The notes: generated by a model from the sequence alone, not told the origin. 64,000 nucleotides of DNA from Amycolatopsis sp. FBCC-B4732 (GCF_023008405.1 NZ_CP095376.1:4922001-4986000), one strand, 5' to 3'. Shown: positions 1-8,958, counted from the first letter of the stretch. Program-made: numbers and translations.

Positions 1-1
1 C

Positions 2-1396
2 ACCGGCCCGGCCGTGGTGCGCCACGACGACCCGGCGCGGTCCTGGCCCCGGCCGTCCGACGACCTCGTCGAGCTCTGCCTGCGCCTGCTGGAGGACGAC
101 GCCGCGGGCCCGGTGCGGGTCTGCCCGACCACGGCCGAGGCGGTGCGGCTGCTGAACCGGCCGGACGACCTCCCGTTCGTCGGCCGCGAGCGCGAGCTCG
201 CCGCCCTCGACGCCGCGCTGGAAGGCGCCCGCACGCTGCGGCAGCCGCACCTGCTGACCCTGTTCGGCGAGGCCGGTTCCGGCCGCACCCGCCTGCTGGA
301 GGAATGGCGCCGCCGCGGGCCGGGCGACGCCGGGACCCGCGCCACGGTGCTGGTCGGCCGCACGCCGTCGGCGATCAGCGTGGGCAGCCGCGTCACGGCG
401 CTGGCCGAGCTGGTCCGCGCGGCGGCGGGCATCGGCGCGGCCGACGCCATGCCGTTCGCGCTGGCGCGGCTGGGCGACGTCGTGAACGGCGTCGTCGACG
501 AACGCCGGGCGCCGTGGATCCTCTCCCACCTGAGCGTGCTGCTGGAGGCCGACCACGGCGACCGCGCCTGGACCGCGGACACGTTCGACGCGTGGACCCA
601 GTTCTTCGAGGCGCTGGCCGCGCGGACGCCGGTGGCGCTGGTGGTGGAGAACCTGCAGTGGAGCGACGACGTCGTCCTCGACTTCCTCGACCACCTCCTC
701 GAACGGTCGGGCGGCGTGCCGCTGCTGGTGGTCGCGAGCGCCCGCCCGGACCTGCTGACCCGCCGCCGGTCGTGGGGCGGGGGCAAGCTGCACAGCACGT
801 CGGTCTGCCTGCACCCGCTCGCCGACGACGAGGCCGCGCGCCTGATGTGGGAGGCGTACAAGGCCACGCGCATCCCGGTCGGCCACGCGGTCCCGGACGA
901 GCACCCGGAGTCCCTCGTCCCGCTCGCGGGCGCCCTCGGCGGTAACCCGCTGTTCGCCATCGAGTACGGCCGGCGGCTGTCCGGCGCGGATCCGGCGAGT
1001 CTCCCGGACCCGATCCCGTACTCGGTGCGTTCCCGGCTGGAGGTCGCCCTCGACCTGCTGCCCACGGAGGCGCGGGCGGTGCTCTACGACGTGGCGGTGT
1101 GCGGCGACGACGTCACCGAGACGGTGGTGGCCACGCTGGCGGCCGAGGACGGCTACCACGCCAGCGGACGGTGGCTGCGCCTGCTGGTGAACCGCGGAAT
1201 GCTGCGCTGCGTCCGGCGGCCGGGTGATCTGGCCTGGACTCGTTACGCGTTCACGAACACCCGGCTGCGGGAGGTCGCGCTGTCGCGGGTGCCGGCGCCG
1301 GTGCGGGCGCGGAAGGAGCAGCTGATCGACGCGGCCCGCGCGCCGCGGGCGAGCGCGGAGAGCACGGCGGTGGCGGCCCGGTCACCGGTCGGCTGA
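2..1396 (+). CDS. AAA-ATPase regulator, C-terminal part (5' end outside window)
   Basis: The frame is open from the first base of the window, so this is the C-terminal part of a longer protein. It shows the ATPase core of AfsR/LuxR-type signalling proteins: a P-loop GEAGSGRTRL about 85 residues in, with Arg where the Walker A Lys is expected, and a Walker B-like strand LVVENLQWSD about 130 residues later. No C-terminal LuxR helix-turn-helix is present, so any DNA-binding domain would have to lie upstream. It is the only regulator next to the biosynthetic operons and is a candidate for their activator, which is inference. The last 20 codons are copied into the downstream repeat array. Confidence 0.7.
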   Translation, partial: TGPAVVRHDDPARSWPRPSDDLVELCLRLLEDDAAGPVRVCPTTAEAVRLLNRPDDLPFVGRERELAALDAALEGARTLRQPHLLTLFGEAGSGRTRLLEEWRRRGPGDAGTRATVLVGRTPSAISVGSRVTALAELVRAAAGIGAADAMPFALARLGDVVNGVVDERRAPWILSHLSVLLEADHGDRAWTADTFDAWTQFFEALAARTPVALVVENLQWSDDVVLDFLDHLLERSGGVPLLVVASARPDLLTRRRSWGGGKLHSTSVCLHPLADDEAARLMWEAYKATRIPVGHAVPDEHPESLVPLAGALGGNPLFAIEYGRRLSGADPASLPDPIPYSVRSRLEVALDLLPTEARAVLYDVAVCGDDVTETVVATLAAEDGYHASGRWLRLLVNRGMLRCVRRPGDLAWTRYAFTNTRLREVALSRVPAPVRARKEQLIDAARAPRASAESTAVAARSPVG

Positions 1397-1870
1397 ACCC
1401 GGGGCCCGGCAGCTCCCGCGCGTCGGTGGCCGGGCCGCCGGAGCACCGCACGCGAGCGCGGTCACCAGGTCGGCCGAGCCCAGGCCCGGCTTCCGAGGTT
1501 CCCGCTCCTGCCCTGGGGCGGGCAGCCCGGCCGCAACGGAGCACCGCGCACGAGCGGAGAGCACGGCGGTCCCCGACCGCGCCTCGGTCGGCTGAGCCCG
1601 GGCCCGGCTCGGGCAGACGCGGCCCGCACACCGCGGGCGAGCGTGGAGAGCACCGCGGTGGCGGCCCGCTCTCCAGTCGGCTGAGCCCCGGGGCCCGGCA
1701 GCTCCCGCACGTCGGCCGAGCCCAGGCCCAGCTCGGGCAGACGCGGCCCGCACACCGCGTCCGCGCGTGGAGAGCACCGCGGTGGCGGCCCGCTCTCCAG
1801 TCGGCTGAGCCCCGGGGCCCGGCAGCTCCCGCACGTCGGCCGAGCCCAGGCCCGGCTCGGGCAGCCGGGC
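1332..1870. repeat. Degenerate tandem array derived from the 3' end of the preceding gene
   Basis: Imperfect units containing a GCGGCCCGC block, a GGAGAGCACSGCGGTGGC block, GTCGGCTGA and a GC-rich GGGGCCCGGCAGCTCCCGC block recur through this stretch. The first unit is the end of the coding sequence with its stop at 1394; further TGA copies in the same context lie at 1593, 1682 and 1806. The last two units are 124 bp apart and nearly identical. Apart from the array, 1397-1920 holds no gene that I can recognise. Confidence 0.8.
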
Positions 1871-1920
1871 CCACGCGCGTCGGCCGCTGTGCACCGGCCA
1901 GGCGCCACCGCAAACCGCGC

Positions 1921-1985
1921 GATTACTCCGCCGTTTCCGGGCCGGTTTCCGGATTACCGCTCTCCGGGGCCGCCCGGCCTAGGCT
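1921..1985 (+). promoter_or_regulatory. Cluster promoter with GATTACC heptamers
   Basis: GATTACT at 1921 and GATTACC at 1952 are direct repeats 31 bp apart. The second is followed, after exactly 21 bp, by TAGGCT at 1980, which could serve as a -10 box for the gene starting at 2036. The same heptamer-21 bp-TA layout occurs twice between 14.47 and 14.64 kb. Direct heptamer repeats upstream of -10 are typical of SARP-regulated promoters. Confidence 0.6.
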
Positions 1986-2035
1986 CGTTCGGCAAGGCGG
2001 AACGGACGGTGCGCCGGAGGAAAGGGTTACGTTCG

Positions 2036-3616
2036 ATGACGGTTGCGGATCACGTACTCGCGCGCCGCTACGGCGATGCCGGGCCGGCGGTGCCCTCCTC
2101 GCCGTGGCGCACCCCGCTGGACGCGCTCGACTGGTTCGCCGTGTGCCAGGGGGACGCGCCCTTCGTCACCGCCGTCGCGCCCGATGGCAGCGCGACCACC
2201 CTGGACTACCGCACGGCCGCCGTCGCGAGCCGGGCGCTCGCGGGGTGGCTGTGCGCCGAGTTCGGGACCGTGCGGCCCGCCGTGCTCGGCTTCGCGCCGG
2301 CGAACGACATTCCGTCGGTTCTCACCGTGCTCGCCGTGCTCCGGGCCGGGTTCGGGCTGCTGATGCTCGGGCCGTCGGACCCGCCGGAGCGGCGCGCGCG
2401 GCAGCTCGAAGCGGCCGGTGCGCTCGCCACCGTCCACCTGCCCGGCACCGATGGCCCGGACTCGCGGCTCCTCCCGCACTGGACCGAGCTGCCGGAGCCC
2501 ACCGCGGCCCTTCCCGCGATCGACCCCGCGGCCGACGCGCTCTACTTCGCGACGTCCGGTTCCACGGCCGCGTCCAAGCTCGTCGCCCAGACGCACCTCA
2601 ACGCGGTGGCCAACGCCGAAGCCGTGCGCCGCCACCACGGGCTCGTCCGGGGTGACCGGGTGCTCGCCTGCCTGCCCATCCACCACGTCAACGGCCTGCA
2701 CTTCACCGTGCTCGGCACGATGGCGGCCGGCGCGCACACGGTGCTGTGCGACTCCTTCTCCCCGCTCGCCTACCCCGGCACCCTGCGGACCTACCGCCCG
2801 CGCATCGCGAGCGTCGTGCCCGGCATCCTCGAAGCGCTCGTCGAGACGTGGCGCCGACCCGAACTCCCCGACGGCTTCGGCTACTTCGTCTCCGCCGCGG
2901 CGCCGCTGACCAGCCGCACCGCGCGGTCGGTCGCCGAGCGCCTCGGGGCCCGCGTGCTGCAGGGCTACGGCCTTTCCGAGACCACCAACTTCTCCTGCAC
3001 GATGCCGCCCGGCCTGTCCGACGACACCTACCGGCGGCTGATGCTCGACGCCGAAATACCCTCCGTCGGGGTCGCGGTCTACGGCAACGAGGTCGCGGTG
3101 CTGGACCCGGCCGGTGCCCCGCTGCCCCCGGGCGAGGTGGGCGAGGTCTGCATGCGCGGCTTCAACGTCATGTCGCGGTACGTACGCAACGCCGAAGCGA
3201 CGCGCGAAGCGTTCCGCGACGGCTGGTTCCACTCCCAGGACCTCGGCTACCGGGTCGAGCGGGACGGGCGCGGCTTCTTCGTCCTCACCGGACGGCTCAA
3301 GAACATCGCCAAGGTTGCCGGGGAGACCGTCTCCCTCGACGAGATGGACCGCGTGCTGCGTGCCTTGCCCCAGGTCCGGGACGCCGCGTGCGTCACGGTG
3401 CCGGACCGCTTCGCCGGGGAGAAGATCATCGCCGCCGTCGTGCTGTCCGGGGGCGGGACCGACGTCGCGACGCTGACCGAGCCGCTGCGGGCCACCTTCG
3501 CCGAGGGGGTGCTGCCGTCACGGGTGATCACGCTGGCGGAGATCCCCCGCACCGCGACCGGGAAGGTGCTGCGCCCGCAGCTGAGGGACGACCTGAGCGC
3601 GCGTGTTCGGGACTGA
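2036..3616 (+). CDS. Acyl-activating (ANL superfamily) synthetase
   Basis: The 526-residue product belongs to the adenylate-forming ANL superfamily, which activates a carboxylate as an acyl-AMP and usually passes it to CoA or a carrier protein. The core motifs are visible: P-loop FATSGSTAASK, A5 GYGLSETT, a GWFHSQDLG version of the usual GWxxTGD motif, the hinge LTGRLKNIAKVAGE and the C-terminal lysine motif RTATGKVLR. I chose the ATG at 2036 because GGAGGAAAGG precedes it by about 11 bases; the frame itself is open back to 1889. It is the first gene of its operon and overlaps the next gene by 14 bp. The substrate cannot be read from the sequence; a free acyl or aryl acid loaded onto one of the cluster's carrier proteins is plausible. 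Confidence 0.85.
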   Translation: MTVADHVLARRYGDAGPAVPSSPWRTPLDALDWFAVCQGDAPFVTAVAPDGSATTLDYRTAAVASRALAGWLCAEFGTVRPAVLGFAPANDIPSVLTVLAVLRAGFGLLMLGPSDPPERRARQLEAAGALATVHLPGTDGPDSRLLPHWTELPEPTAALPAIDPAADALYFATSGSTAASKLVAQTHLNAVANAEAVRRHHGLVRGDRVLACLPIHHVNGLHFTVLGTMAAGAHTVLCDSFSPLAYPGTLRTYRPRIASVVPGILEALVETWRRPELPDGFGYFVSAAAPLTSRTARSVAERLGARVLQGYGLSETTNFSCTMPPGLSDDTYRRLMLDAEIPSVGVAVYGNEVAVLDPAGAPLPPGEVGEVCMRGFNVMSRYVRNAEATREAFRDGWFHSQDLGYRVERDGRGFFVLTGRLKNIAKVAGETVSLDEMDRVLRALPQVRDAACVTVPDRFAGEKIIAAVVLSGGGTDVATLTEPLRATFAEGVLPSRVITLAEIPRTATGKVLRPQLRDDLSARVRD

Positions 3617-4955
3617 GCACCGGACGCCGGGAGACGAACCGGCCGTCACCGGCGGGCCCGCGACCCTGCTGCTCGACCCACGCACCGGGCAGGTGCGCGG
3701 GATGGCGCCGATCGGCGACGAGTACGCCGTGTCCGCCGCGGTCGCGGCCGCGCGGGACGCGGCGAAGACGTGGTCGCGGCTGAGCGGCCCGGATCGCGCG
3801 GAGCGGCTGGACGCGCTCGCCGGCCACCTCGAAGACCGCGCCGACCGGTACGTGGAGCTGGAGTGCGCGGGCACCGGCAAGCCGGACGCCGACGCGCGGC
3901 TCGAGGTGGCGGCGGGGGTGCGGCACCTGCGTTCCTGCGCCGCCGTGGCCGGTGCGCCGTTGCCGGGCAGCTCCGCTCCGCTCGGCGTCGTCGGGGTGCT
4001 CGTGCACTGGGCGTTTCCGCTGCTGTCGGCGCTGCACCAGGCCGGGCCCGCGCTGGTCGCGGGCAACGCCGTGGTGGTGAAACCGGCCGAGAGCACACCC
4101 GACTCGGTGCAGTTCCTGGCCGAAAGCGCCGTTCCGGTGCTGGGTGCCGATGTGCTGGTCGTGGTCACCGGCGACCGCCGGACCGGGCGCAGCCTGGTGG
4201 CCGGCCAGGTGGACGCGCTTTCCTTCGCCGGGAACACCGGGGGCGCGATCGACGTCGCCCACCGCGCCGGGCTGCGGCCGGCGCACCTGCGGTGGGGCGG
4301 CAACAGCGCCGCGGTCGTGCTGCCCGGCGCACCCGGATCGACGTTCCGGGCCTTGGCCAGGGCGCGCACGCACAACGCCGGGCAGAACTTCGCGCCGGCG
4401 CGCGTGATCACGTTGCGGCAGAACTACGAGCAGGTGGTGCACGGCCTCGCCGACGCCGTCGCGGAGTGCCGGGCGGGCGTGGATTTCGGGCCGCTGAACA
4501 ACCTCGACCAGCTCAGCCTGTTCGACACCGCGGTGGCCACCAGCGACGCCGGGTTCTGCTTCGAGGCCGAAACCCGCCTGGGGCCGGAGGAACAGCACGG
4601 CTTCTGGCGGGGTGCGCGCGTGCTGGCCGATCTCGCGCCGGACGCCCCGGCCGTGCTGCAGGAGGTGCCCGGGCCGTTGCTGACGGTCCAGGCCGCGCCG
4701 GATCCCGAGGCGGCGGCACGGCTGGCCGGGTCCGCCGCGGCGGCCGCCCACGCCGCGAGCGTGTGGGGACCACCGGAGGAGGCCTTCGAGGTGGCGCACC
4801 TGCTGCGCGCCAAGGAGATTTCGGTCAACTGGGTGCCGGGCGCCGCGGGCGCGCTCGGCGGCGGCGGTTTCCCGTGCCGCCCGGAGCACCTCGCGGCGGC
4901 GGTCGAGGACTACCGGGTCAAGCGGACCATCTGGCCGCTGCCGCCCACCGGATAG
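3603..4955 (+). CDS. Aldehyde-dehydrogenase-like protein lacking the catalytic residues
   Basis: This 450-residue protein has the NAD-aldehyde dehydrogenase fold signature, including a VVVKPAEST cofactor strand and an EVPGP motif equivalent to the usual EIFGP. The catalytic set is gone. The oxyanion Asn of PWNFP is Ala in HWAFP (about residue 137), the general-base Glu of LELGG is Arg in LRWGG (about 230), and the nucleophilic Cys of NAGQxC is Phe in NAGQNF (263). It is therefore unlikely to oxidise aldehydes and may be a repurposed binding or structural partner of the ligase with which it overlaps by 14 bp. The GTG start is uncertain; an in-frame ATG lies at 3702. Confidence 0.8.
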   Translation: MFGTEHRTPGDEPAVTGGPATLLLDPRTGQVRGMAPIGDEYAVSAAVAAARDAAKTWSRLSGPDRAERLDALAGHLEDRADRYVELECAGTGKPDADARLEVAAGVRHLRSCAAVAGAPLPGSSAPLGVVGVLVHWAFPLLSALHQAGPALVAGNAVVVKPAESTPDSVQFLAESAVPVLGADVLVVVTGDRRTGRSLVAGQVDALSFAGNTGGAIDVAHRAGLRPAHLRWGGNSAAVVLPGAPGSTFRALARARTHNAGQNFAPARVITLRQNYEQVVHGLADAVAECRAGVDFGPLNNLDQLSLFDTAVATSDAGFCFEAETRLGPEEQHGFWRGARVLADLAPDAPAVLQEVPGPLLTVQAAPDPEAAARLAGSAAAAAHAASVWGPPEEAFEVAHLLRAKEISVNWVPGAAGALGGGGFPCRPEHLAAAVEDYRVKRTIWPLPPTG

Positions 4956-4970
4956 CGCCGGCGCCGAGCG

Positions 4971-5019
4971 CCCCAATGTGGCGTTCGGTGCGTCCAGCGC
5001 ACCCAACGCCACATCGGGG
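4971..5019. terminator. Bidirectional terminator-like hairpin
   Basis: Two 22-base arms (4971-4992 and 4998-5019) match at 20 of 22 positions around a 5-base loop. The hairpin sits between convergent genes ending at 4955 and 5024, as expected for a shared terminator. Confidence 0.7.
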
Positions 5020-5023
5020 TGCG

Positions 5024-5791
5024 TCAGGCTTTGCGGGCCCGGTAGATCGCCCGGCACGGGACCGCCGTCCGGGAGCACGAGCCCGAGTCGCACTTGAGGT
5101 CCTCGCCGCCGAAGTCGTGCGGCAGGGGCTCGAAGCCCGCCGCGCGCAGGGCGCCCGTGACGTCCTCGGCGTCGTAGTACCAGCTCGTCAGCGTCTGGTC
5201 CACGCGCTGCACCCGGTCCCCCGCGCCGAACACCCCCGACACGCGCAGCATGCCCGTGCGGGTGTCGGTGTCCCAGACCCCGCGCTTGACCACCACCGCC
5301 TCGGCGGTGTCGGTGAGCGTGACGTTGTTCCAGTGCAGGAAGTGCGTCTGCTCGTAGAGGTCGAAGACGAACTCGCCGCCCGGGGCGAGCGCCGCGTGCG
5401 CCGCGGAGAAGCAGGCCTGCAAGTCCTCGGTGGACGGCAGGTGGTTGAGCGCGCCGTCCATGCTGACGCACGCGGACACCGGTGCCGGCAGCCGGAACGC
5501 GCGGGCGTCGGACTGCACCACCGAGAACCGGCCGGCTTCGATCGCCCCGGCGTGGCGGGCGCGGGCCAGGTCCAGCATCGACTTCGACCCGTCGACGCCG
5601 TGCAGCGTCCAGCCCGCGTCGAGGAAGCAGGCCGCGGTGACGCCGGTGCCGCAGCAGATGTCCACGGCGGTGCGGTCGGTGCCCGGCACGGTCGCCAGGT
5701 GGGCGACCAGCTTCGGCGAGAACCGGTTGACCCAGCCGGTGTAGCTGTTGTCGAAGAAGGAGGCGAACCCCTCCGAGTAGTAGTTGCCCAT
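5024..5791 (-). CDS. Class I SAM-dependent methyltransferase
   Basis: The 255-residue product has the SAM-binding motif I as VDICCGTGVTAACFL near residue 43, followed by the acidic end of strand 2 in LHGVDGS, and a DGALNHL segment typical of small-molecule class I methyltransferases. The ATG at 5791 is preceded by a GAGAAAGG ribosome site, so I prefer it to longer in-frame extensions. It is the last gene of the six-gene minus-strand operon that begins at 10525, which points to methylation of a pathway intermediate. The methyl acceptor (O, N or C) cannot be deduced. Confidence 0.85.
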   Translation of the reverse strand: MGNYYSEGFASFFDNSYTGWVNRFSPKLVAHLATVPGTDRTAVDICCGTGVTAACFLDAGWTLHGVDGSKSMLDLARARHAGAIEAGRFSVVQSDARAFRLPAPVSACVSMDGALNHLPSTEDLQACFSAAHAALAPGGEFVFDLYEQTHFLHWNNVTLTDTAEAVVVKRGVWDTDTRTGMLRVSGVFGAGDRVQRVDQTLTSWYYDAEDVTGALRAAGFEPLPHDFGGEDLKCDSGSCSRTAVPCRAIYRARKA

Positions 5792-5814
5792 CGTGGCTTC
5801 CTTTCTCACCGGCG

Positions 5815-6768
5815 TCACCGGGACGCGCGGAGCTGGGGGACGACCTGGTCGGCGAAGAGCGTGACGCAGCGCCAGTCCACCGGCGGCCGGACGCCGAGCA
5901 CGAAGTCGGTGACCCCGAGCCCGACGTAGGGGCGCAACGCTTCGGCGCACTGCTCCGGCGTGCCGAAGACCAGGTATTCCGGCCACACCGGGGAATCGGG
6001 CGGGTACCGCCGCCGCAGCCGCTCGAGTTCACCGGGCAGGTCCGCGGGGTCCTCGACGAGCAGGGCGCGGAAGGTCATCGACCGCCGGACGCTCGCCGGG
6101 TCGCGGCCGGCTTCCTCGCACAGGCGGTCCAGGCGCGCGCTGCGCTTGCGGTACTCGGCCGGGCCGGCGAGCAGGCTGTTCCAGACGTCCCCGTGCCGCG
6201 CCACGGTGCGCAGCACCGGCTCGCTCACGCCGCCGACCACCAGGGGCAGCCGCGGCTGGACCGGGACGGGCCGCAGGTGGGCGTCGGTGAGGTGGAAGTG
6301 CTTGCCCACAAAGGTGACCGGCTCGCCCGACCACAGTCCTCTGAGGACTTCCGCGGTCTCTTCGAGCATCCCGAGCCGGTCCGCGCGGGACGGCTGCGGC
6401 AGGCCGTACTGCCCGTGCGCCAGATCGGCACCGCCGACGCCGATACCCAGTTCCATCCGGCCGTCGCTGACGTGGTCAATGGTGGCGGCGAGCGCGGCCA
6501 GCACGGCCGGGTGCCGCCACGCCACCGGGGCGACCATCAGCGCGCAGCGGACGCGGCTGGTGCTCGCGGCGAGCGCGGACAACAGGGTGGTGCCCTCGAA
6601 GCACGGCCCGGCCGGCCCGCCCATCGGCGGGCGCAGGTGGTCGAACACCGAGCACCAGTCGTACCCGAGCGCTTCGGCGCGCTGCCACAATTCCTTGATC
6701 TCGCCGTAGCTTTCGTACTGCTGTCCGGAGTGGACCCCGAACCGCAGCCGCGGCTCAGACGCGGTCAC
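5815..6768 (-). CDS. LLM-class flavin (F420/FMN)-dependent oxidoreductase
   Basis: This 317-residue protein is a full-length luciferase-like TIM-barrel oxidoreductase. It shows the usual N-terminal FGVHSGQQYESY, the conserved WCSVFDHL segment, the GRMELGIGVGG strand and the LPLVVGGVSEPVLR phosphate/flavin-binding region. Members use reduced FMN or F420 for monooxygenation or hydride transfer. The GTG start at 6768 lies inside the upstream carrier-protein gene (14-bp overlap), so the two are probably co-translated; the oxidation may occur on a carrier-bound substrate, which is inference. Confidence 0.85.
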   Translation of the reverse strand: MTASEPRLRFGVHSGQQYESYGEIKELWQRAEALGYDWCSVFDHLRPPMGGPAGPCFEGTTLLSALAASTSRVRCALMVAPVAWRHPAVLAALAATIDHVSDGRMELGIGVGGADLAHGQYGLPQPSRADRLGMLEETAEVLRGLWSGEPVTFVGKHFHLTDAHLRPVPVQPRLPLVVGGVSEPVLRTVARHGDVWNSLLAGPAEYRKRSARLDRLCEEAGRDPASVRRSMTFRALLVEDPADLPGELERLRRRYPPDSPVWPEYLVFGTPEQCAEALRPYVGLGVTDFVLGVRPPVDWRCVTLFADQVVPQLRASR

Positions 6769-7048
6769 GAGCCGGTCCTGCCGCCGCGGCCACCGGCTCG
6801 ATCGCGGCGGCCAGCGTGCGGACGCTGCGGAAGGTGTCGGGGGTGATCAGTTCCGGGGGCAGCTCCGCGCCCAGGCCGGCCTCGATGGCGACCAGCGTCG
6901 CGACGGTGCGCAGCGACGTCAGCCCCGCCTCGCCCAGCGGCGAGTCCGGGCCGAGGTCCGCCGCGGTCGCGGGCAGCTGGCGCAGGACGAGCTCGCGCAG
7001 GGCCGCGACCAGTGCGTCACCGGTCCGCCCCGCCAGTGCGTTTCCCAT
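6755..7048 (-). CDS. Free-standing acyl carrier protein
   Basis: A 97-residue protein of carrier-protein size, with the phosphopantetheine attachment context GEAGLTSLRT (Ser45) and the downstream helix IEAGLGAELPPELI. The ATG at 7048 follows an AAGGAG ribosome site. It would need a phosphopantetheinyl transferase encoded elsewhere. It is the first of two discrete carrier proteins in the cluster and overlaps the LLM oxidoreductase gene, so it may present that enzyme's substrate. Confidence 0.85.
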   Translation of the reverse strand: MGNALAGRTGDALVAALRELVLRQLPATAADLGPDSPLGEAGLTSLRTVATLVAIEAGLGAELPPELITPDTFRSVRTLAAAIEPVAAAAGPARDRV

Positions 7049-7076
7049 GTCCTCTGTCTCCTTTCCTCGGTGCGGT

Positions 7077-8111
7077 TCAGCCGGGCAGGTCGGCCAGGAA
7101 CGGTTCGCGGTCCAGCTCGGCCGCCATCGCCGCGGCGAGGTACGGGGCGAAGACGCCGTGCACGAGCGGCGCGAACTCCTCCCGCACCGGGCCCGCGACC
7201 GGGATGTCGGCCTCGCTTCCGCCGACGAAGCGCAGCCGGCGGCCGCGCTGCCGGGCCCGTTCGGCGAGGGCCCGCGCCCGCCGCTGCGCGGTCCCGGGCT
7301 GGGCGAGCACGAACACCGGGAGGTCGGTGGGCCGGCAGAACCGCTCGACGTGCCACCACTCTTCGGTGTCCTGCCCGAAGCTGGGCGCGCCGGTGGCCTC
7401 GATGAGCTTCGCGGCGGCGTGCAGGGCGGTCCCGTGGCTCGGCCCGGTGCCGAGGAACACCCGCAGCGGCGCGTGCGCGATGTCGGCCGCGGTCTTGACG
7501 CAGGCGGGCCGGACGAGTTCCGCCGTCTCCTCGACCACCGCGGCCAGGCCGCCGAGTTCGCCCGTCAGACCCTGGAAGTCCACTGTGGACAATACGGCTC
7601 GGCGCGCGCCGAGCCCGATCGCGAGCGCCAGCAGGGTCAGCAGGCTCAGCTGGTGGGTGCGGACGCCCGGCGACGGTTCCAGGTCGGTGAGTTCGGTGAC
7701 GAGCGCGTGCTCCGCGGCGCCGGTGACGGCGGTGCCGGGCCGTCCGGTCACCGTGACGGTCATCGCGCCGAGTTCCCGTGCCAGGCCCAGTGCCTCGGCC
7801 ACCATCGGGCTGCCACCCGAGGCCGAGACGCCGACGGCGAGCGTGCCGGGGCCCGTCCCGGGGTCGGGGTGGTCGGCGAACCGTTGCGCGGGCAGGGGTT
7901 CGGCCGCGACGCCGGCGAACCGCGCGAACGCGAGCGCGGCCGCGTGGGCGGCGTGGTGGGAATCGCCGTTGCCGAGCAGGACGACCCGTCCGATCCCGGC
8001 GAACCCGGGCGCCGCCACGAGGTCCGCCACCCGTTCCGCGATCCCGCCGGCGCACGCCCGCAGGTCCGCGCCGAGCCGATCCGCCTGCCGCACCAGCACT
8101 TCCGCCTTCAT
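7077..8111 (-). CDS. SIS-domain (sugar isomerase type) protein
   Basis: The 344-residue product has the layout of two SIS domains as in the isomerase half of glutamine-fructose-6-phosphate amidotransferase and AgaS. The first domain shows RVVLLGNGDSHHAAH and AVGVSASGGSPM; the second shows RVFLGTGPSHGTALHAA followed by TEEWWHVERF. SIS domains bind phosphosugars and catalyse isomerisation or amination-linked isomerisation. There is no glutaminase half. The ATG at 8111 was preferred to an upstream in-frame start at 8198. Its place in the operon suggests a phosphosugar-derived building block, which is inference. Confidence 0.8.
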   Translation of the reverse strand: MKAEVLVRQADRLGADLRACAGGIAERVADLVAAPGFAGIGRVVLLGNGDSHHAAHAAALAFARFAGVAAEPLPAQRFADHPDPGTGPGTLAVGVSASGGSPMVAEALGLARELGAMTVTVTGRPGTAVTGAAEHALVTELTDLEPSPGVRTHQLSLLTLLALAIGLGARRAVLSTVDFQGLTGELGGLAAVVEETAELVRPACVKTAADIAHAPLRVFLGTGPSHGTALHAAAKLIEATGAPSFGQDTEEWWHVERFCRPTDLPVFVLAQPGTAQRRARALAERARQRGRRLRFVGGSEADIPVAGPVREEFAPLVHGVFAPYLAAAMAAELDREPFLADLPG

Positions 8112-8136
8112 CCGCGGTTCGCCCGCCCTTCGTCGT

Positions 8137-8958
8137 TCACTGCTGCACCGCGCGGACTTCGCGCACGTAGTCGTGGACGAGCCGCTCGTCGATCTCACCG
8201 CCCCAGCCGTCGCGTTCCAGGCAGGTGCCGACGAACGCGCCGTCGGCCGCGCCCAGCAGCCGCGCGGCGTTGCGGTGGTGGGTGTGCCCGGCCAGGAGCA
8301 CCGGCGCCGAGGGCGCCGTCTCGCGGACCGAAGCGATCATCGCCAGCGCCTTGTCCTCGTCGCGGTGGGCGAGGGTGACCGCGTCCGCGCCGGCGTCCAC
8401 GGCGTGCTTCGCGACCTGCCCGGTGGTCTTGTCCCCGGTGAGCCACGAGAAGTGCATCGAGTCCACGTCGGCGACGACCGCGACGTCCCCGGCTTCGATG
8501 GCGCGGCGGTAGGTCATCACCCGCAGCGGGTCGCCCTGGACGAGGCCCTGCGGGCTGAGCGTGGCCCCCACCAGGGTGGCGGCGCGCACGAACGACGCGC
8601 CCGCCACCGCCGCCACGGCCAGCGACGCCGAGATCGCGTTGCGCATGATCTGCACCCCGGTCCGGAAGCCCGGTCCGGTGGCCCGTACGACTTCGGCCAC
8701 CACGAGCGCCATCGCCGCGACGCGGGCCGGGTCGGCTTCGTCCTCGGTCCCGTAGACGCGGTCGGCGGTCTGGACCAGGCACCCGTCGGCGCCGCCGTTC
8801 TCCAGGGCGCGGGCGGAACGCACGGCGGTCTCGGTGATCCCGGCAAAGGTGCCGCTGCGGTGGTACGGGCTGCCGGGCAGCGGCGGCAGGTGGATCATGC
8901 CGAGCACCGCCTTGTGCCCGGCGCGGGCCGCGAACCCGGCCGTCGGGCGCTCAGACAC
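8137..8958 (-). CDS. BtpA/SgcQ-family TIM-barrel protein
   Basis: This 273-residue protein matches the BtpA/SgcQ family: an early MIHLPPLPGSP motif, a GGADGCLVQ strand, VQIMRNAISASLAVA, an acidic VADVDSMH segment and a C-terminal GAFVGTCLERDG. The family is annotated as a putative barrel enzyme linked to sugar or nucleoside metabolism and to photosystem I stability; its reaction is not firmly known. The GTG at 8958 overlaps the stop of the upstream aminotransferase by 8 bp, which argues for coupling. Pairing with a SIS protein in the same operon suggests both act on a phosphosugar. Confidence 0.8.
   Translation of the reverse strand: MSERPTAGFAARAGHKAVLGMIHLPPLPGSPYHRSGTFAGITETAVRSARALENGGADGCLVQTADRVYGTEDEADPARVAAMALVVAEVVRATGPGFRTGVQIMRNAISASLAVAAVAGASFVRAATLVGATLSPQGLVQGDPLRVMTYRRAIEAGDVAVVADVDSMHFSWLTGDKTTGQVAKHAVDAGADAVTLAHRDEDKALAMIASVRETAPSAPVLLAGHTHHRNAARLLGAADGAFVGTCLERDGWGGEIDERLVHDYVREVRAVQQ

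Noticed and set aside
1426..2655. Long plus-strand frame through the first repeat array
   Set aside because: It runs through repeats and out of frame across the acyl-activating gene; composition is Arg/Pro-rich as in shadow frames of GC-rich DNA.
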